Shown: positions 33,831 to 43,462, numbered from the stretch's first letter. The stretch is DNA of 64,000 bases from Streptomyces bungoensis (GCF_001514215.1 NZ_KQ948855.1:62001-126000), one strand, 5' to 3'. The notes: generated by a model not told the origin, from the letters alone. Program-made: numbers and translations.

Positions 33831-34844
33831 ATGGGCAACGGCACGGCGACGGCGGACCTGGACGTCGCACTGGAGAAGCACCGGACCGAACTGACCGGGT
33901 ACTGCTACCGGATGCTCGGCTCCTCCTTCGAGGCCGAGGACGCGGTGCAGGACACCCTGGTGCGGGCCTGGCGGAGCTACGACAGGTTCGAGGGCCGGTC
34001 CTCCCTGCGCTCGTGGCTGTACCGGATCGCGACGAACGTGTGCCTGGACATGCTGTCGGCCGGGAACAAGCGGGCCCGCCCGGTGGACCTGACCGACTCG
34101 ACCCCGCTCGCGCAGGCGGCCCTGATGCCCCGCCCGGACAACACCTGGCTGGAGCCGATGCCGGACGCGCGCGTGCTGCCGACGGTGGACGACCCGGCGG
34201 AGGCGGCCGTAGCCAAGGAGTCGGTGCGGCTGGCCTTCATGGCGGCCCTGCAGCGGCTGCCGCCCAAGCAGCGGGCGGTGCTGATCCTGCGCGAGGTGCT
34301 GGCCTGGCGGGCGAGCGAGGTCGCCGAGCTGCTGGGGACGACGGTGGCGTCGGTCAACAGCGCGCTGCAGCGGGCGCGGGCGACGCTCGCCGAGCGCGGG
34401 GACGAGGGGCCCGCGGGCGCGGTGTCCGACCCGCTGGACGAGGCGCAGCAGAAGCTGCTGGAGCGCTACGTCAAGGCCTTCGAGGGCTACGACATGACGG
34501 CGCTGACGGCGCTGCTGCACGAGGACGCCGTGATGACGATGCCGCCGTTCGACCTGTGGCTGCGCGGCGCGGCCGACATCACCGGCTTCATGACCACCCT
34601 CGGGGCGTCCTGCGCCGACTCCAGGCTGCTGCCGGTCCGGGCCAACGGCCTGCCGGGCTTCGCGCACTACAAGCCGGACCCGGAGGCGGGCGGGTTCACC
34701 GCCTGGGCGGTGCAGGTGCTGGAGATATCAGGGGGCCGCATCACCGGTTTCCACTGCTTCCTCGACACCAGGCGCTGGTTCCCGCTCTTCGGCCTGCCCC
34801 TCCAGCTGGAAGCACAGGCCGACGAGGTCGAGCAGGGCGGGTAG
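33831..34844 (+). CDS. ECF sigma factor with C-terminal SnoaL-like domain
   Basis: 337 aa. Sigma region 2 (about 15-85: Y-C-Y-R-M-L-G-S-S-F-E-A-E-D-A-V-Q-D) and region 4 (about 135-190: L-P-P-K-Q-R-A-V-L-I-L-R-E-V-L ... T-T-V-A-S-V-N-S-A-L-Q-R). A SnoaL/NTF2-like domain (about 205-330) follows, as in SigJ/SigG-type ECF factors, where the tail replaces a separate anti-sigma factor and modulates activity. The last 117 bases are overlapped on the opposite strand by the STAS protein gene. Start ATG 33831 with a G-rich Shine-Dalgarno region. Confidence 0.88.
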   Translation: MGNGTATADLDVALEKHRTELTGYCYRMLGSSFEAEDAVQDTLVRAWRSYDRFEGRSSLRSWLYRIATNVCLDMLSAGNKRARPVDLTDSTPLAQAALMPRPDNTWLEPMPDARVLPTVDDPAEAAVAKESVRLAFMAALQRLPPKQRAVLILREVLAWRASEVAELLGTTVASVNSALQRARATLAERGDEGPAGAVSDPLDEAQQKLLERYVKAFEGYDMTALTALLHEDAVMTMPPFDLWLRGAADITGFMTTLGASCADSRLLPVRANGLPGFAHYKPDPEAGGFTAWAVQVLEISGGRITGFHCFLDTRRWFPLFGLPLQLEAQADEVEQGG

Positions 34845-35114
34845 CGCCGGGTCGGGGTCCCGCAGCAGGATCCGCCCGCCGGCCCGGCGGGCGGTCAGCG
34901 CCAGCCGCGCGAGCAGATCGACGGCCCCGAGCCCCGGCGGCCCCAGCCCGCCCACGTCGCAGACGACGACCCGGCGACCGCCGTCCGCCAGCAGCGCCCG
35001 CAGCGCGTCGCACAGCTCCGTCACCTCGTCCCGGGTGACGGGGCCGGTCAGCACGAGCACGGCGGGTGTCCTGGTGTCCACGCACGGTAGACCGGCGGGG
35101 CCGGCGGAACTCAT
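34728..35114 (-). CDS. STAS-domain protein (anti-anti-sigma-like)
   Basis: 128 aa. STAS fold: V-L-V-L-T-G-P-V-T-R-D-E-V, then R-R-V-V-V-C-D-V-G-G-L-G-P-P-G-L-G-A-V-D-L-L-A-R-L. The phosphorylatable Ser normally preceding the S/G-L-x-x-L motif is replaced (P-P-G-L-G), so control by an RsbW-type kinase is unlikely. Its C-terminal 39 codons lie antisense to the 3' end of the ECF sigma gene. Whether it acts on that sigma factor is unknown; the overlap itself couples their expression. Confidence 0.75.
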   Translation of the reverse strand: MSSAGPAGLPCVDTRTPAVLVLTGPVTRDEVTELCDALRALLADGGRRVVVCDVGGLGPPGLGAVDLLARLALTARRAGGRILLRDPDPALPALLDLVGLCFQLEGQAEEREPAPGVEEAVETGDAAP

Positions 35115-35234
35115 CGGGCGGTGCCGGCGGCGCGCCCGGCACGGGCTCGTGCCGGCCCGGTAGGACCGGCGGGCCGGCGGGACCGGCGAAGATCACATTG
35201 ACCGGGTCGGCCGCCGCACCGGAGGGTGGGGGCC

Positions 35235-36155
35235 GTGCGGGGGGTGCTGAGCGGGTTCGCGGTGATCGCGGTCGTCATCGGGGTGGGCTACGTGCTCGGG
35301 CGGCGCGGGACGCTCGGCGAGCGCGGCGCGGAGGTGCTGACGCGGCTGGCCTTCACCGTGGCCGGTCCCGCGCTCCTGTTCACGACGCTGGCGAGGGCCG
35401 ACCTGGCGCTGCTCTTCTCCAGCCGGCTGCTGGTGACGGCGCTGAGCACGGCGGTGGTCGCGGGTGTGTTCACGGCGGTCGGCGCGGTGCGGCACTGGGG
35501 CGTGGGCCGTACGACGATCGGCGCCCTGTGCGCCGGTTACGTCAACTCGGGCAACCTCGGCATCCCCATCGCGGCGTACGTCCTGGGCGACGCGTCGCTG
35601 GTGGCGCCGGTGCTGCTGTTCCAGGTCGTGCTGGTCACGCCCGTCGCCCTCACGGTCCTGGACCTGTCCGGCACGGGCGAGAAGGACACGCTGTGGCGGC
35701 GCCTGCTGACGCCGCTGCGCAACCCGATCGCGGTCGGCTCGCTGTCGGGCGTGGTGGTGTCGGCGGCCGGATGGCGGATCCCCGGCCCGGTCCTGCAGCC
35801 GCTCACCCTGATCGGCAACATGTCCGTCCCGGCGGCACTGCTGGTCTTCGGCATGTCCCTGCACGGCGCCGCGGCCCCCGGCCGGGGCCGCGACCGGCAG
35901 CCGGTGCTGCTGTCGGTGGCACTGAAGTCGGTGGGCCAGCCGCTGGTGGCCTGGGCCCTGGCCAGGTCCGTCTTCGCCCTCCACGGCGCCCCTCTGCTGG
36001 ACGTGGTGGTCACGTCGGCGCTCCCGGCCGCCCAGAACCTCTTCACCTACGCGAGCCGCTACCGCGTGGGCGAGTCACTGGCCCGCGAGTCGATCCTGCT
36101 GTCGACGGTGGTGTCGGTACCGGTGCTGGTGGGGGTGGCGGCGGTGCTGGGGTGA
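35235..36155 (+). CDS. AEC-family permease
   Basis: 306 aa, about ten hydrophobic segments in two halves, with the half-domain crossover motifs Y-V-N-S-G-N-L-G-I-P and S-A-L-P-A-A-Q-N typical of auxin efflux carrier/malate permease family proteins. Likely a secondary exporter of an organic acid or similar anion. I chose GTG 35235 because GGAGGG ends eight bases upstream; GTG 35226 overlaps that ribosome site. Convergent with deoA across a shared terminator. Confidence 0.85.
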   Translation: MRGVLSGFAVIAVVIGVGYVLGRRGTLGERGAEVLTRLAFTVAGPALLFTTLARADLALLFSSRLLVTALSTAVVAGVFTAVGAVRHWGVGRTTIGALCAGYVNSGNLGIPIAAYVLGDASLVAPVLLFQVVLVTPVALTVLDLSGTGEKDTLWRRLLTPLRNPIAVGSLSGVVVSAAGWRIPGPVLQPLTLIGNMSVPAALLVFGMSLHGAAAPGRGRDRQPVLLSVALKSVGQPLVAWALARSVFALHGAPLLDVVVTSALPAAQNLFTYASRYRVGESLARESILLSTVVSVPVLVGVAAVLG

Positions 36156-36162
36156 GAGAGCG

Positions 36163-36196
36163 GAACGGGACCGGTGGGGGTCCACCGGTCCCGTTC
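36163..36196. terminator. Strong bidirectional terminator
   Basis: 15-bp perfect stem GAACGGGACCGGTGG (36163-36177) with 36182-36196, four-base loop. It separates the AEC permease gene (+) and deoA (-). Confidence 0.85.
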
Positions 36197-36218
36197 ACCC
36201 GAACATGGAACTGCCTGG

Positions 36219-37502
<1,284 letters not shown>

Positions 37503-37534
37503 GGCGATGGCTTCCTTCCGGAGGTGCGAAGTGC

Positions 37535-37565
37535 ACGGCCCCCCTGGGCGGGCCAGGGGGGCCGT
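37535..37565 (-). terminator. Intercistronic hairpin between cdd and deoA
   Basis: Perfect 13-bp stem ACGGCCCCCCTGG (37535-37547) with 37553-37565, five-base loop, seven bases after the cdd stop and before the deoA ribosome site. It may partly terminate or protect the upstream mRNA and so set the deoA level below that of the importer. Confidence 0.65.
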
Positions 37566-37572
37566 ACGGGAG

Positions 37573-37974
37573 TTACTTGGTGAGGTGCTCCGGGCCGAAG
37601 GCCTGGGGCAGCATCTCGGAGAGCGGGAGCACGCCCCCGGGGGTGTCCAGGAGCAGGTCCGGGCCGCCGAACTCGTAGAGCAGCTGGCGGCAGCGGCCGC
37701 ACGGCACGAGCAGCGCACCCGTGCCGTCCACGCAGGTGAAGTGGGTGAGGCGGCCGCCGCCCGTGCGCTGCAGCTGCGAGACGAGCCCGCACTCGGCGCA
37801 CAGGCCAAGGCCGTAGGAGGCGTTCTCGACGTTGCAGCCGGTGACCGTGCGCCCGTCGTCGACCAGGGCGGCCACGCCGACCGGGTAGCCCGAGTAGGGG
37901 ACGTAGGCGTGGGACATGGCCTCGCGCGCCTCGGCGCGCAGGGTCTCCCAGTCGAACCCGGCTTCCCGGCTCAC
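37573..37974 (-). CDS. cdd: Cytidine deaminase
   Basis: Converts (deoxy)cytidine to (deoxy)uridine. 133 aa, the homotetrameric type with three cysteine ligands: C-A-E-C in G-L-C-A-E-C-G (zinc Cys and catalytic Glu) and P-C-G-R-C-R-Q. The substrate-binding N-V-E-N-A-S-Y precedes it. GTG 37974 overlaps the stop of the upstream permease (GTGA), so it is translationally coupled to nucleoside uptake. Start confirmed by that overlap and the S-R-E-A-G-F-D-W opening. Confidence 0.94.
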   Translation of the reverse strand: MSREAGFDWETLRAEAREAMSHAYVPYSGYPVGVAALVDDGRTVTGCNVENASYGLGLCAECGLVSQLQRTGGGRLTHFTCVDGTGALLVPCGRCRQLLYEFGGPDLLLDTPGGVLPLSEMLPQAFGPEHLTK

Positions 37975-39257
37975 TTGCCCTGTCCCTTCCGGTACCGCAT
38001 GCCGTCCGCCTTCGGCATCCGCAGGCGCTGCGCCGACAGGGACAGCACGAGCAGCGTGACGACGTACGGGGTGGCGCCCACGAAGTCGCTGGGGACCTCG
38101 TCGGTGAGCAGGTACCACACCAGCACGAGGCCGGCCATGACGGCGCTGACCACGCCCTGCCACACCGCCTTGCGGTACAGCTTCCAGCCGGCCAGCACCG
38201 CCAGCAGGACGACCAGCAGGAGCAGCAGGGCGTGGACGGTCACGCCGCCGTTGCGCAGCTGGAGCGCGTCGGAGTAGCCGAACAGGCCCGCGCCCATGGC
38301 GAGGCCGCCGGGACGCCAGTTGCCGAAGATCATCGCCGCGAGGCCGATGTAGCCGCGGCCGCCGGTCTGGCCCTCGAGGTAGGTGTGCGAGGTGACCAGC
38401 GCGAGGAAGGCGCCGCCGAGTCCGGCGAGGCCGCCGGAGATGGCCACGGCCGCGTACTTGTAGGTGTAGACGTTGACGCCGAGGGACTCCGCGGCGGTCG
38501 GGTTCTCGCCGCAGGAGCGCAGCCGCAGCCCGAACGGGGTCCGCCACAGCACCCACCAGCTGCCGACGAACAGCACGGCGGCCAGGATCGTGATCACGGA
38601 CAGGTTGGTGACCAGACCGCCGAGGATGCCCGCGAGGTCGGAGACCAGGAACCAGTGGTGCTTCTCCAGCGAGGACAGGCCGTCGGAGAGACCGGGCACG
38701 GTGACGCTGGGCAGCGAGTCCACGGGCGGGGACTGCTTGGGGTTGCCGCCCGCGTCGGCGGCCTTGCCGTCGGCGAAGAACAGCTTGGCCAGGTACTGGG
38801 TGGCACCCAGCGCGAGCAGGTTGATCGCGACACCGGAGACGATGTGGTCGACGCCGAAGGTGACGGTCGCGACCGCGTGCACGAGGCCGCCGAGGACACC
38901 GAAGCCGATGCCCATCAGCAGGCCGAGCCAGGGGCTGGACTGCCAGCCGACCCAGCCGGCGCCGAAGGTGCCGAGGATCATCATGCCCTCGAGGCCGATG
39001 TTGACCACGCCGGAGCGCTCGGACCACAGGCCGGCGAGACCGGCGAGGCCGATCGGCACGGCGAGGCCGAGGGCGGCGCTGACCTGGCCGGCGGAGTCGA
39101 GCTGGTTGGAGCCGGTGATCATGCGGACCGCGGCGACGAGCAGCAGGGCGCCTGCGACGATCATGAGGATCTGGCCGAGCGAACGGCCCTGGCGCCGGGC
39201 CGCGGTGGCCGCCTTGGGCGCCGCGGGCGGCGGCGTGTCGGTCATCGTGGCAGTCAT
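37971..39257 (-). CDS. Nucleoside ABC transporter permease, second subunit
   Basis: 428 aa with about ten hydrophobic helices. Contains V-V-N-I-G-L-E-G-M-M and G-V-N-V-Y-T-Y-K-Y, typical of the BMP-type nucleoside importer permeases (NupQ/NupC, RnsD family; BPD_transp_2). A Pro/Ala-rich cytoplasmic N-terminus of about 25 residues precedes TM1. The start ATG 39257 overlaps the stop of the first permease by one base (TGATG), and the stop overlaps cdd. It forms a heterodimeric channel with the product of 39257-40384. Confidence 0.92.
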   Translation of the reverse strand: MTATMTDTPPPAAPKAATAARRQGRSLGQILMIVAGALLLVAAVRMITGSNQLDSAGQVSAALGLAVPIGLAGLAGLWSERSGVVNIGLEGMMILGTFGAGWVGWQSSPWLGLLMGIGFGVLGGLVHAVATVTFGVDHIVSGVAINLLALGATQYLAKLFFADGKAADAGGNPKQSPPVDSLPSVTVPGLSDGLSSLEKHHWFLVSDLAGILGGLVTNLSVITILAAVLFVGSWWVLWRTPFGLRLRSCGENPTAAESLGVNVYTYKYAAVAISGGLAGLGGAFLALVTSHTYLEGQTGGRGYIGLAAMIFGNWRPGGLAMGAGLFGYSDALQLRNGGVTVHALLLLLVVLLAVLAGWKLYRKAVWQGVVSAVMAGLVLVWYLLTDEVPSDFVGATPYVVTLLVLSLSAQRLRMPKADGMRYRKGQGK

Positions 39258-40384
39258 CACGCCACCTCCTGCTTCTTCGTCGGAGCGGCGGCCTGGGCGG
39301 CGAGTTCCGCGCCGACCCGCTGCTGCTGGCGCTTGAGGCCGTAGCGGCGTACGACCTCGTAGGCGATCACGACGCACAGGACGATGACGCCCTGGATCAC
39401 GCCGAGGATCTCCTTGTCGTAGCCCTGGAACTCCAGGTGGTTGGTGGTGCGCTCGAGGAAGCCCCAGAGCAGGGCGCCGAGCGCTATGCCGACCGGGTTG
39501 TTGCGGCCGAGCAGCGCGATGGCGATGCCGGTGAAGCCGATCCCGCTCGGGAAGCTGTTGTCGTACTGGTGGCTCTCGTTCAGCAGCGTGGGCATGCCGA
39601 TCAGACCGGCCACGGCGCCGGAGATGACCATGCTGGTGGCGACCATCTTCTTCACCGACACACCGCTCGCGGCGGCGGCGCTCTCGGACTGGCCGACGGT
39701 GCGCAGGTCGAAGCCGAACCGGGTGCGGCCGAGCACGAACCAGTACGCCAGACCGACGATCACGGCGACGACGATGAAGCCGTCCAGCACGCCGGCCGGG
39801 CCGGTGTCGATGCTGAAGAAGTACGAGGACGACGGCAGCGGCTTGGTGGAGACCAGGGTGCCGCCCTGCTGCAGCTCGCCCAGTTTTCCGGGCTGGAGCA
39901 GGTAGCCGATGACCGCGGTGGCGATCGAGTTCAGCATGATGGTCGAGATGACCTCGCTGACGCCGCGGGTCACCTTCAGCACACCGGCGATGGCCGCCCA
40001 CAGGGCACCGGTCGCCATGGCGCAGACGATGATCAGCGGGATGGCGATCCAGCCGGGCACGGTCAGCACCCCGCCGAGGACGGCGGCGATGAACGCGGCG
40101 AGCCGGTACTGGCCGTCGACGCCGATGTTGAACAGGTTCATGCGGAAGCCGATGGCCACCGCGACACCGGCCAGGTAGTACGTCGTCGCCTTGTTGAGGA
40201 TGTAGACCTGGCTGTCGCTGGCGAAGCCGTAGGTCACCATGTCGGAGAAGGCGTCGCCGGGGTTCTTGCCGGTCGCGAGGATCACCAGGGTGGTGACGAC
40301 GAGGGCGGCGACGACCGCCAGCAGCGGGGCCGCGATCCCGAGGAGCAGCCGCTCCTTGTCGAGGCGTTGGGTCAGCTTGTTCAT
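39257..40384 (-). CDS. Nucleoside ABC transporter permease, first subunit
   Basis: 375 aa, about nine hydrophobic helices; R-M-N-L-F-N-I-G-V-D-G-Q-Y and G-F-D-L-R-T-V-G mark the NupP/RnsC-type permease of BMP-dependent nucleoside importers. The start ATG 40384 overlaps the stop of the ATPase gene (ATGA). It is the larger-loop partner of the second permease; the coupling helix faces the fused ATPase. Confidence 0.92.
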   Translation of the reverse strand: MNKLTQRLDKERLLLGIAAPLLAVVAALVVTTLVILATGKNPGDAFSDMVTYGFASDSQVYILNKATTYYLAGVAVAIGFRMNLFNIGVDGQYRLAAFIAAVLGGVLTVPGWIAIPLIIVCAMATGALWAAIAGVLKVTRGVSEVISTIMLNSIATAVIGYLLQPGKLGELQQGGTLVSTKPLPSSSYFFSIDTGPAGVLDGFIVVAVIVGLAYWFVLGRTRFGFDLRTVGQSESAAAASGVSVKKMVATSMVISGAVAGLIGMPTLLNESHQYDNSFPSGIGFTGIAIALLGRNNPVGIALGALLWGFLERTTNHLEFQGYDKEILGVIQGVIVLCVVIAYEVVRRYGLKRQQQRVGAELAAQAAAPTKKQEVA

Positions 40385-41940
40385 CGCTCGTCGTCCTCTG
40401 CGTGCTCCAGGCGGCCGGTGGCCGCACCCGTCATGGCGGAGCCCAGCTCTTCGGGGGTGATCGTGGCGGGGTCGGCGTCGGCGACCAGGCGGCCGCGGTA
40501 CATCACCCGCAGGGTGTCGGAGAGCCCGATCAGCTCGTCCAGGTCGGCGGAGATCAGCAGCACGGCCAGGCCCGCGCGGCGGGCCTCGCGGATGTGGTCC
40601 CAGATGGCCGCCTGGGCGCCGACGTCCACGCCGCGGGTGGGGTGGGCGGCGATGAGCAGCTTGGGGTCGTGGCTCATCTCGCGGCCGACGATCAGCTTCT
40701 GCTGGTTGCCGCCGGACAGCGAGGCCGCGGTGACCTCGATGCCGGGGGTGCGCACGTCGTAGTCCCGGACGATCCGCTCGGTGTCGGCGCGGGCGGCCTT
40801 GATGTCGAGCAGGCCGCCGCGGGAGTTGGGCCGCTCGGTGACGTGGCCGAGGATGCGGTTCTCCCACAGCGGTGCTTCCAGGAGCAGGCCGTGGCGGTGG
40901 CGGTCCTCGGGGATGTAGCCGATGCCCGACTCGCGGCGGTCCCGGGTCGGGGCCTGGGTGATGTCGGTGCCGTCGAGCGTGACGGTGCCGGCGTCGGGTT
41001 TGCGGATGCCCATGATCGCCTCGACCAGCTCGGACTGGCCGTTGCCCTCCACGCCGGCGATGCCGAGGACCTCGCCCTTGTGGATGGTGAGGGAGATCTC
41101 GTCCAGGATGATCCGCTCGACGCCGTCGAGATCGGTCTGGGTGAGGTGCAGGCCGTCCACGGTGAGCAGGGGGACGTCCGTGACGGTGGACTCCTCCGTC
41201 TCCGGGGTGGGCAGCTCGCTGCCGACCATCAGCTCGGCGAGCTGCCGGGAGGTGGTGCTCTTCGGCTCGACGGTGCCGACGGTGGTGCCGCGTCGTATGA
41301 CGGTGATCTCGTCGGCGACGGAGAGCACCTCGCCCAGCTTGTGGGAGATGAAGATGACGGTGAGGCCCTCGGCCTTGAGGTCGCGCAGGTTGGCGAAGAG
41401 CGCGTCGACCTCCTGCGGGACGAGCACGGCGGTCGGCTCGTCCAGGATGAGGGTCCTGGCGCCGCGGTAGAGGACCTTGAGGATCTCCACGCGCTGGCGG
41501 TCGGCGACGCCCAGCTCCTCGACGAGGACGTCGGGGCGGACGTTCAGCCCGTAGGCGCCGGAGATCTCGTTGATCTTCGCCCGCGCCCGGCCCCCGATGC
41601 CGTACAGCTTCTCCGCGCCGAGGACGACGTTCTCCAGGACGGTGAGGTTGTCGGCGAGCATGAAGTGCTGGTGCACCATGCCGATGCCGCGGGCGATGGC
41701 GTCGCCGGGGTTGTGGAAGACGACCTGTTCGCCGGCCACCGTGATGGTGCCCTCGTCCGGCTGCTGCATGCCGTAGAGGATCTTCATCAGGGTGGACTTG
41801 CCGGCGCCGTTCTCGCCGCACAGGGCGTGGACGGTGCCCGTGCGGACCGTGATGTCGATGTCGCGGTTGGCGACGACGCCGGGGAAACGCTTGGTGATGC
41901 CGCGCAGTTCGACGGCAGCGGGAGGGCTGGACGCGTTGAT
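40381..41940 (-). CDS. Nucleoside ABC transporter ATPase (two fused ABC domains), apparent ATC start
   Basis: 519 aa RbsA/NupO-type ATPase. Domain 1: Walker A G-E-N-G-A-G-K-S-T near residue 43-51, Walker B T-L-I-L-D-E-P-T-A-V. Domain 2: degenerate Walker A G-V-E-G-N-G-Q-S-E, signature L-S-G-G-N-Q-Q-K, altered Walker B L-L-I-A-A-H-P-T. Energises nucleoside import by the two downstream permeases with BmpA. No ATG, GTG, TTG or CTG exists in frame between the preceding stop (near 42042) and the family's N-terminus; the first ATG lies after Walker A. The best start is ATC 41940-41938 with GAGGAGAG six bases upstream. Operator at 42014. Confidence 0.85.
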   Translation of the reverse strand: MNASSPPAAVELRGITKRFPGVVANRDIDITVRTGTVHALCGENGAGKSTLMKILYGMQQPDEGTITVAGEQVVFHNPGDAIARGIGMVHQHFMLADNLTVLENVVLGAEKLYGIGGRARAKINEISGAYGLNVRPDVLVEELGVADRQRVEILKVLYRGARTLILDEPTAVLVPQEVDALFANLRDLKAEGLTVIFISHKLGEVLSVADEITVIRRGTTVGTVEPKSTTSRQLAELMVGSELPTPETEESTVTDVPLLTVDGLHLTQTDLDGVERIILDEISLTIHKGEVLGIAGVEGNGQSELVEAIMGIRKPDAGTVTLDGTDITQAPTRDRRESGIGYIPEDRHRHGLLLEAPLWENRILGHVTERPNSRGGLLDIKAARADTERIVRDYDVRTPGIEVTAASLSGGNQQKLIVGREMSHDPKLLIAAHPTRGVDVGAQAAIWDHIREARRAGLAVLLISADLDELIGLSDTLRVMYRGRLVADADPATITPEELGSAMTGAATGRLEHAEDDER

Positions 41941-42013
41941 GGCGCACTCTCCTCGGGGAAAGGGGCTGCGTAGGGGAGGGCAGGCGTCGGCGACGCTAGC
42001 GCGGCAACTCCGC

Positions 42014-42027
42014 GCTACACGCGTAGA
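42014..42027. promoter_or_regulatory. Palindromic operator in the ABC-cdd-deoA promoter (site 4)
   Basis: GCTACACGCGTAGA (core 42015-42026), one mismatch from CTACGCGCGTAG. On the minus strand a -10 candidate TAGCGT lies at 41993-41998; a 17-base spacer places the -35 within the palindrome, the same geometry as at deoD. A ~45-base leader then carries the GAGGAGAG ribosome site. Confidence 0.65.
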
Positions 42028-42110
42028 GTTGACACATTGTTATGGCTCGGCGAAGGGGTGCCGTTACGGCGCCCCCGCGCCGAGCCGAGGTCCGGCGAGG
42101 CCGGCCGGTT

Positions 42111-42138
42111 CCTGAGGGACCCGACGGGGTCCCTCAGG
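42111..42138 (-). terminator. Terminator after bmpA
   Basis: 11-bp stem CCTGAGGGACC (42111-42121) with 42128-42138, six-base loop, 12 bases after the bmpA stop. Confidence 0.75.
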
Positions 42139-42150
42139 TCACGGGGCAGG

Positions 42151-43209
42151 TCACGGGGTGGTCTTGACCTTGATCTGACCGTCGACGATCTTCTTCTTCG
42201 CCGCGTCCAGCTTGGCCTGGATGTCGTCGATGAAGCCACCGCTGGTGGACAGCGAGACACCGTTCTTGGCCAGCGAGTAGGTGTTGGTGCCGGTCAGCGG
42301 CTTGGTGTCGTGTACGGACTTGATGAAGTCGTAGACGCCGACGTCGACGTTCTTGACCATCGAGGTCAGGATCGAGTTCTTGTACTTGGCCAGACCCGGG
42401 ATGTTGTACTGGTCCGAGTCGACGCCGATCGCCCAGGCGCCCTTGGCGCCGCTGACGGCCTCGATCGCGCCGTTGCCGGAGGAGCCGGCCGCCGAGTAGA
42501 CGACGTCGGCGCCGTTGTCCAGCATGCCCTGCGCGGCCTCCTTGCCCTTGTCGGGGCTGGCGAAGCCGGAGGTGTCCGAGCCGTGGGACAGGTACTGGGT
42601 GTCGACCTTGACCTTCGGGTTGGTGTCCTTGACGCCCTGGACGTAACCCGCCTCGAACTTCTTGATCAGCGGGACGTCGACGCCGCCGATGAAGCCGACG
42701 TGGTCCTTCTTCGTCTTGAGCGCGGCGGCGACACCGGCGAGGTAGGAGCCCTGCTCCTCGGTGAAGGTGATGCTGTCGACGTTCTTGGCGTCCACCACCG
42801 AGTCGACGATGCCGAAGCTGGTCTTCGGGTACTTCGCGGCGACCTTCGTCATGGACGGGGCGTAGGCGTAACCGACGGCGATGATCGGGTTGTAGCCGGC
42901 GTCCGCGAGGTCCGACAGGCGCTGCTCGCGGTCGGCCTCGGTGTCGGAGGTCTTGGCGGTCAGCTCCTTGATGGAGCCGCCGAACTCCTTCTCCGCCTTG
43001 TCGGCACCGCGCGCGGCGGAGTCGTTGAAGGAGCGGTCGCCACGGCCGCCGACGTCGTAGGCGAGACCGATCTTGACGCCCTTGCCGCCACCCGAGGAGG
43101 ACGACGACGAGCTGTTGTTGTCGGAGGAGGTGCTGCCACACGCGGTGGCAGTCACGGCGAGGGCCGCGGTCGCGAGACACGCAGCGGAAAGCTTGGCTAC
43201 CCGGCGCAC
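42151..43209 (-). CDS. bmpA: BMP-family nucleoside-binding lipoprotein
   Basis: 352 aa substrate-binding lipoprotein that delivers nucleosides to the ABC importer at 37971-41940. Signal peptide R-R-V-A-K-L-S-A-A-C-L-A-T-A-A-L-A with lipobox T-A-T-A-C near residue 24, then a Ser/Gly/Asn linker. PnrA/BMP-type features: V-K-I-G-L-A-Y-D-V-G-G-R-G-D-R-S-F-N-D near 50-65 (purine-stacking Phe/Asp region), G-F-I-G-G-V-D-V-P and V-Y-S-A-A-G-S-S-G. GTG 43209 has AAGGAGCC upstream. It is transcribed separately from the importer with its own operator, typical for a binding protein needed in excess. Confidence 0.92.
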   Translation of the reverse strand: MRRVAKLSAACLATAALAVTATACGSTSSDNNSSSSSSSGGGKGVKIGLAYDVGGRGDRSFNDSAARGADKAEKEFGGSIKELTAKTSDTEADREQRLSDLADAGYNPIIAVGYAYAPSMTKVAAKYPKTSFGIVDSVVDAKNVDSITFTEEQGSYLAGVAAALKTKKDHVGFIGGVDVPLIKKFEAGYVQGVKDTNPKVKVDTQYLSHGSDTSGFASPDKGKEAAQGMLDNGADVVYSAAGSSGNGAIEAVSGAKGAWAIGVDSDQYNIPGLAKYKNSILTSMVKNVDVGVYDFIKSVHDTKPLTGTNTYSLAKNGVSLSTSGGFIDDIQAKLDAAKKKIVDGQIKVKTTP

Positions 43210-43308
43210 GGGAGGCTCCTTCACCTGACCTGAGCGCCATGTGCGGCGCTTGATGTGAGCACCATGCGGTACTCGGGCCGAGCGCCCCGGCGGCGTCGGC
43301 TTCGCGGC

Positions 43309-43325
43309 ATCGTAACGCGCGTAGA
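43309..43325. promoter_or_regulatory. Half-degenerate operator overlapping the bmpA -10 box (site 5)
   Basis: GTAACGCGCGTAGA at 43312-43325: the half-site GCGTAGA is perfect and the other half is degenerate. On the minus strand the -10 candidate TACGAT (43314-43309) overlaps it. The site is weaker than the others, which may allow basal expression of the binding protein. Confidence 0.6.
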
Positions 43326-43462
43326 TGTCAGAAAAACACCCCATCGGAAGCCGTTATCGATTCGAGGCAAACACTGCCTGAACTCGGGATCTGAGCTCTC
43401 TCACGGCTGTGTTGCAGACCGTGAACGAATGGCTTGCGAGCGTGTTGCGCCGGAGCGCGCGG

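Noticed and set aside
39257..41947. 896-codon open frame on the minus strand spanning the ATPase and first permease
   Set aside because: Its first two thirds are Arg/His/Pro-rich shadow sequence of the ATPase in another frame; only the last 375 codons are the real permease. It does raise the frameshift alternative to the ATC start, which I consider less likely because the ATPase frame itself is intact and preceded by a well-placed ribosome site.
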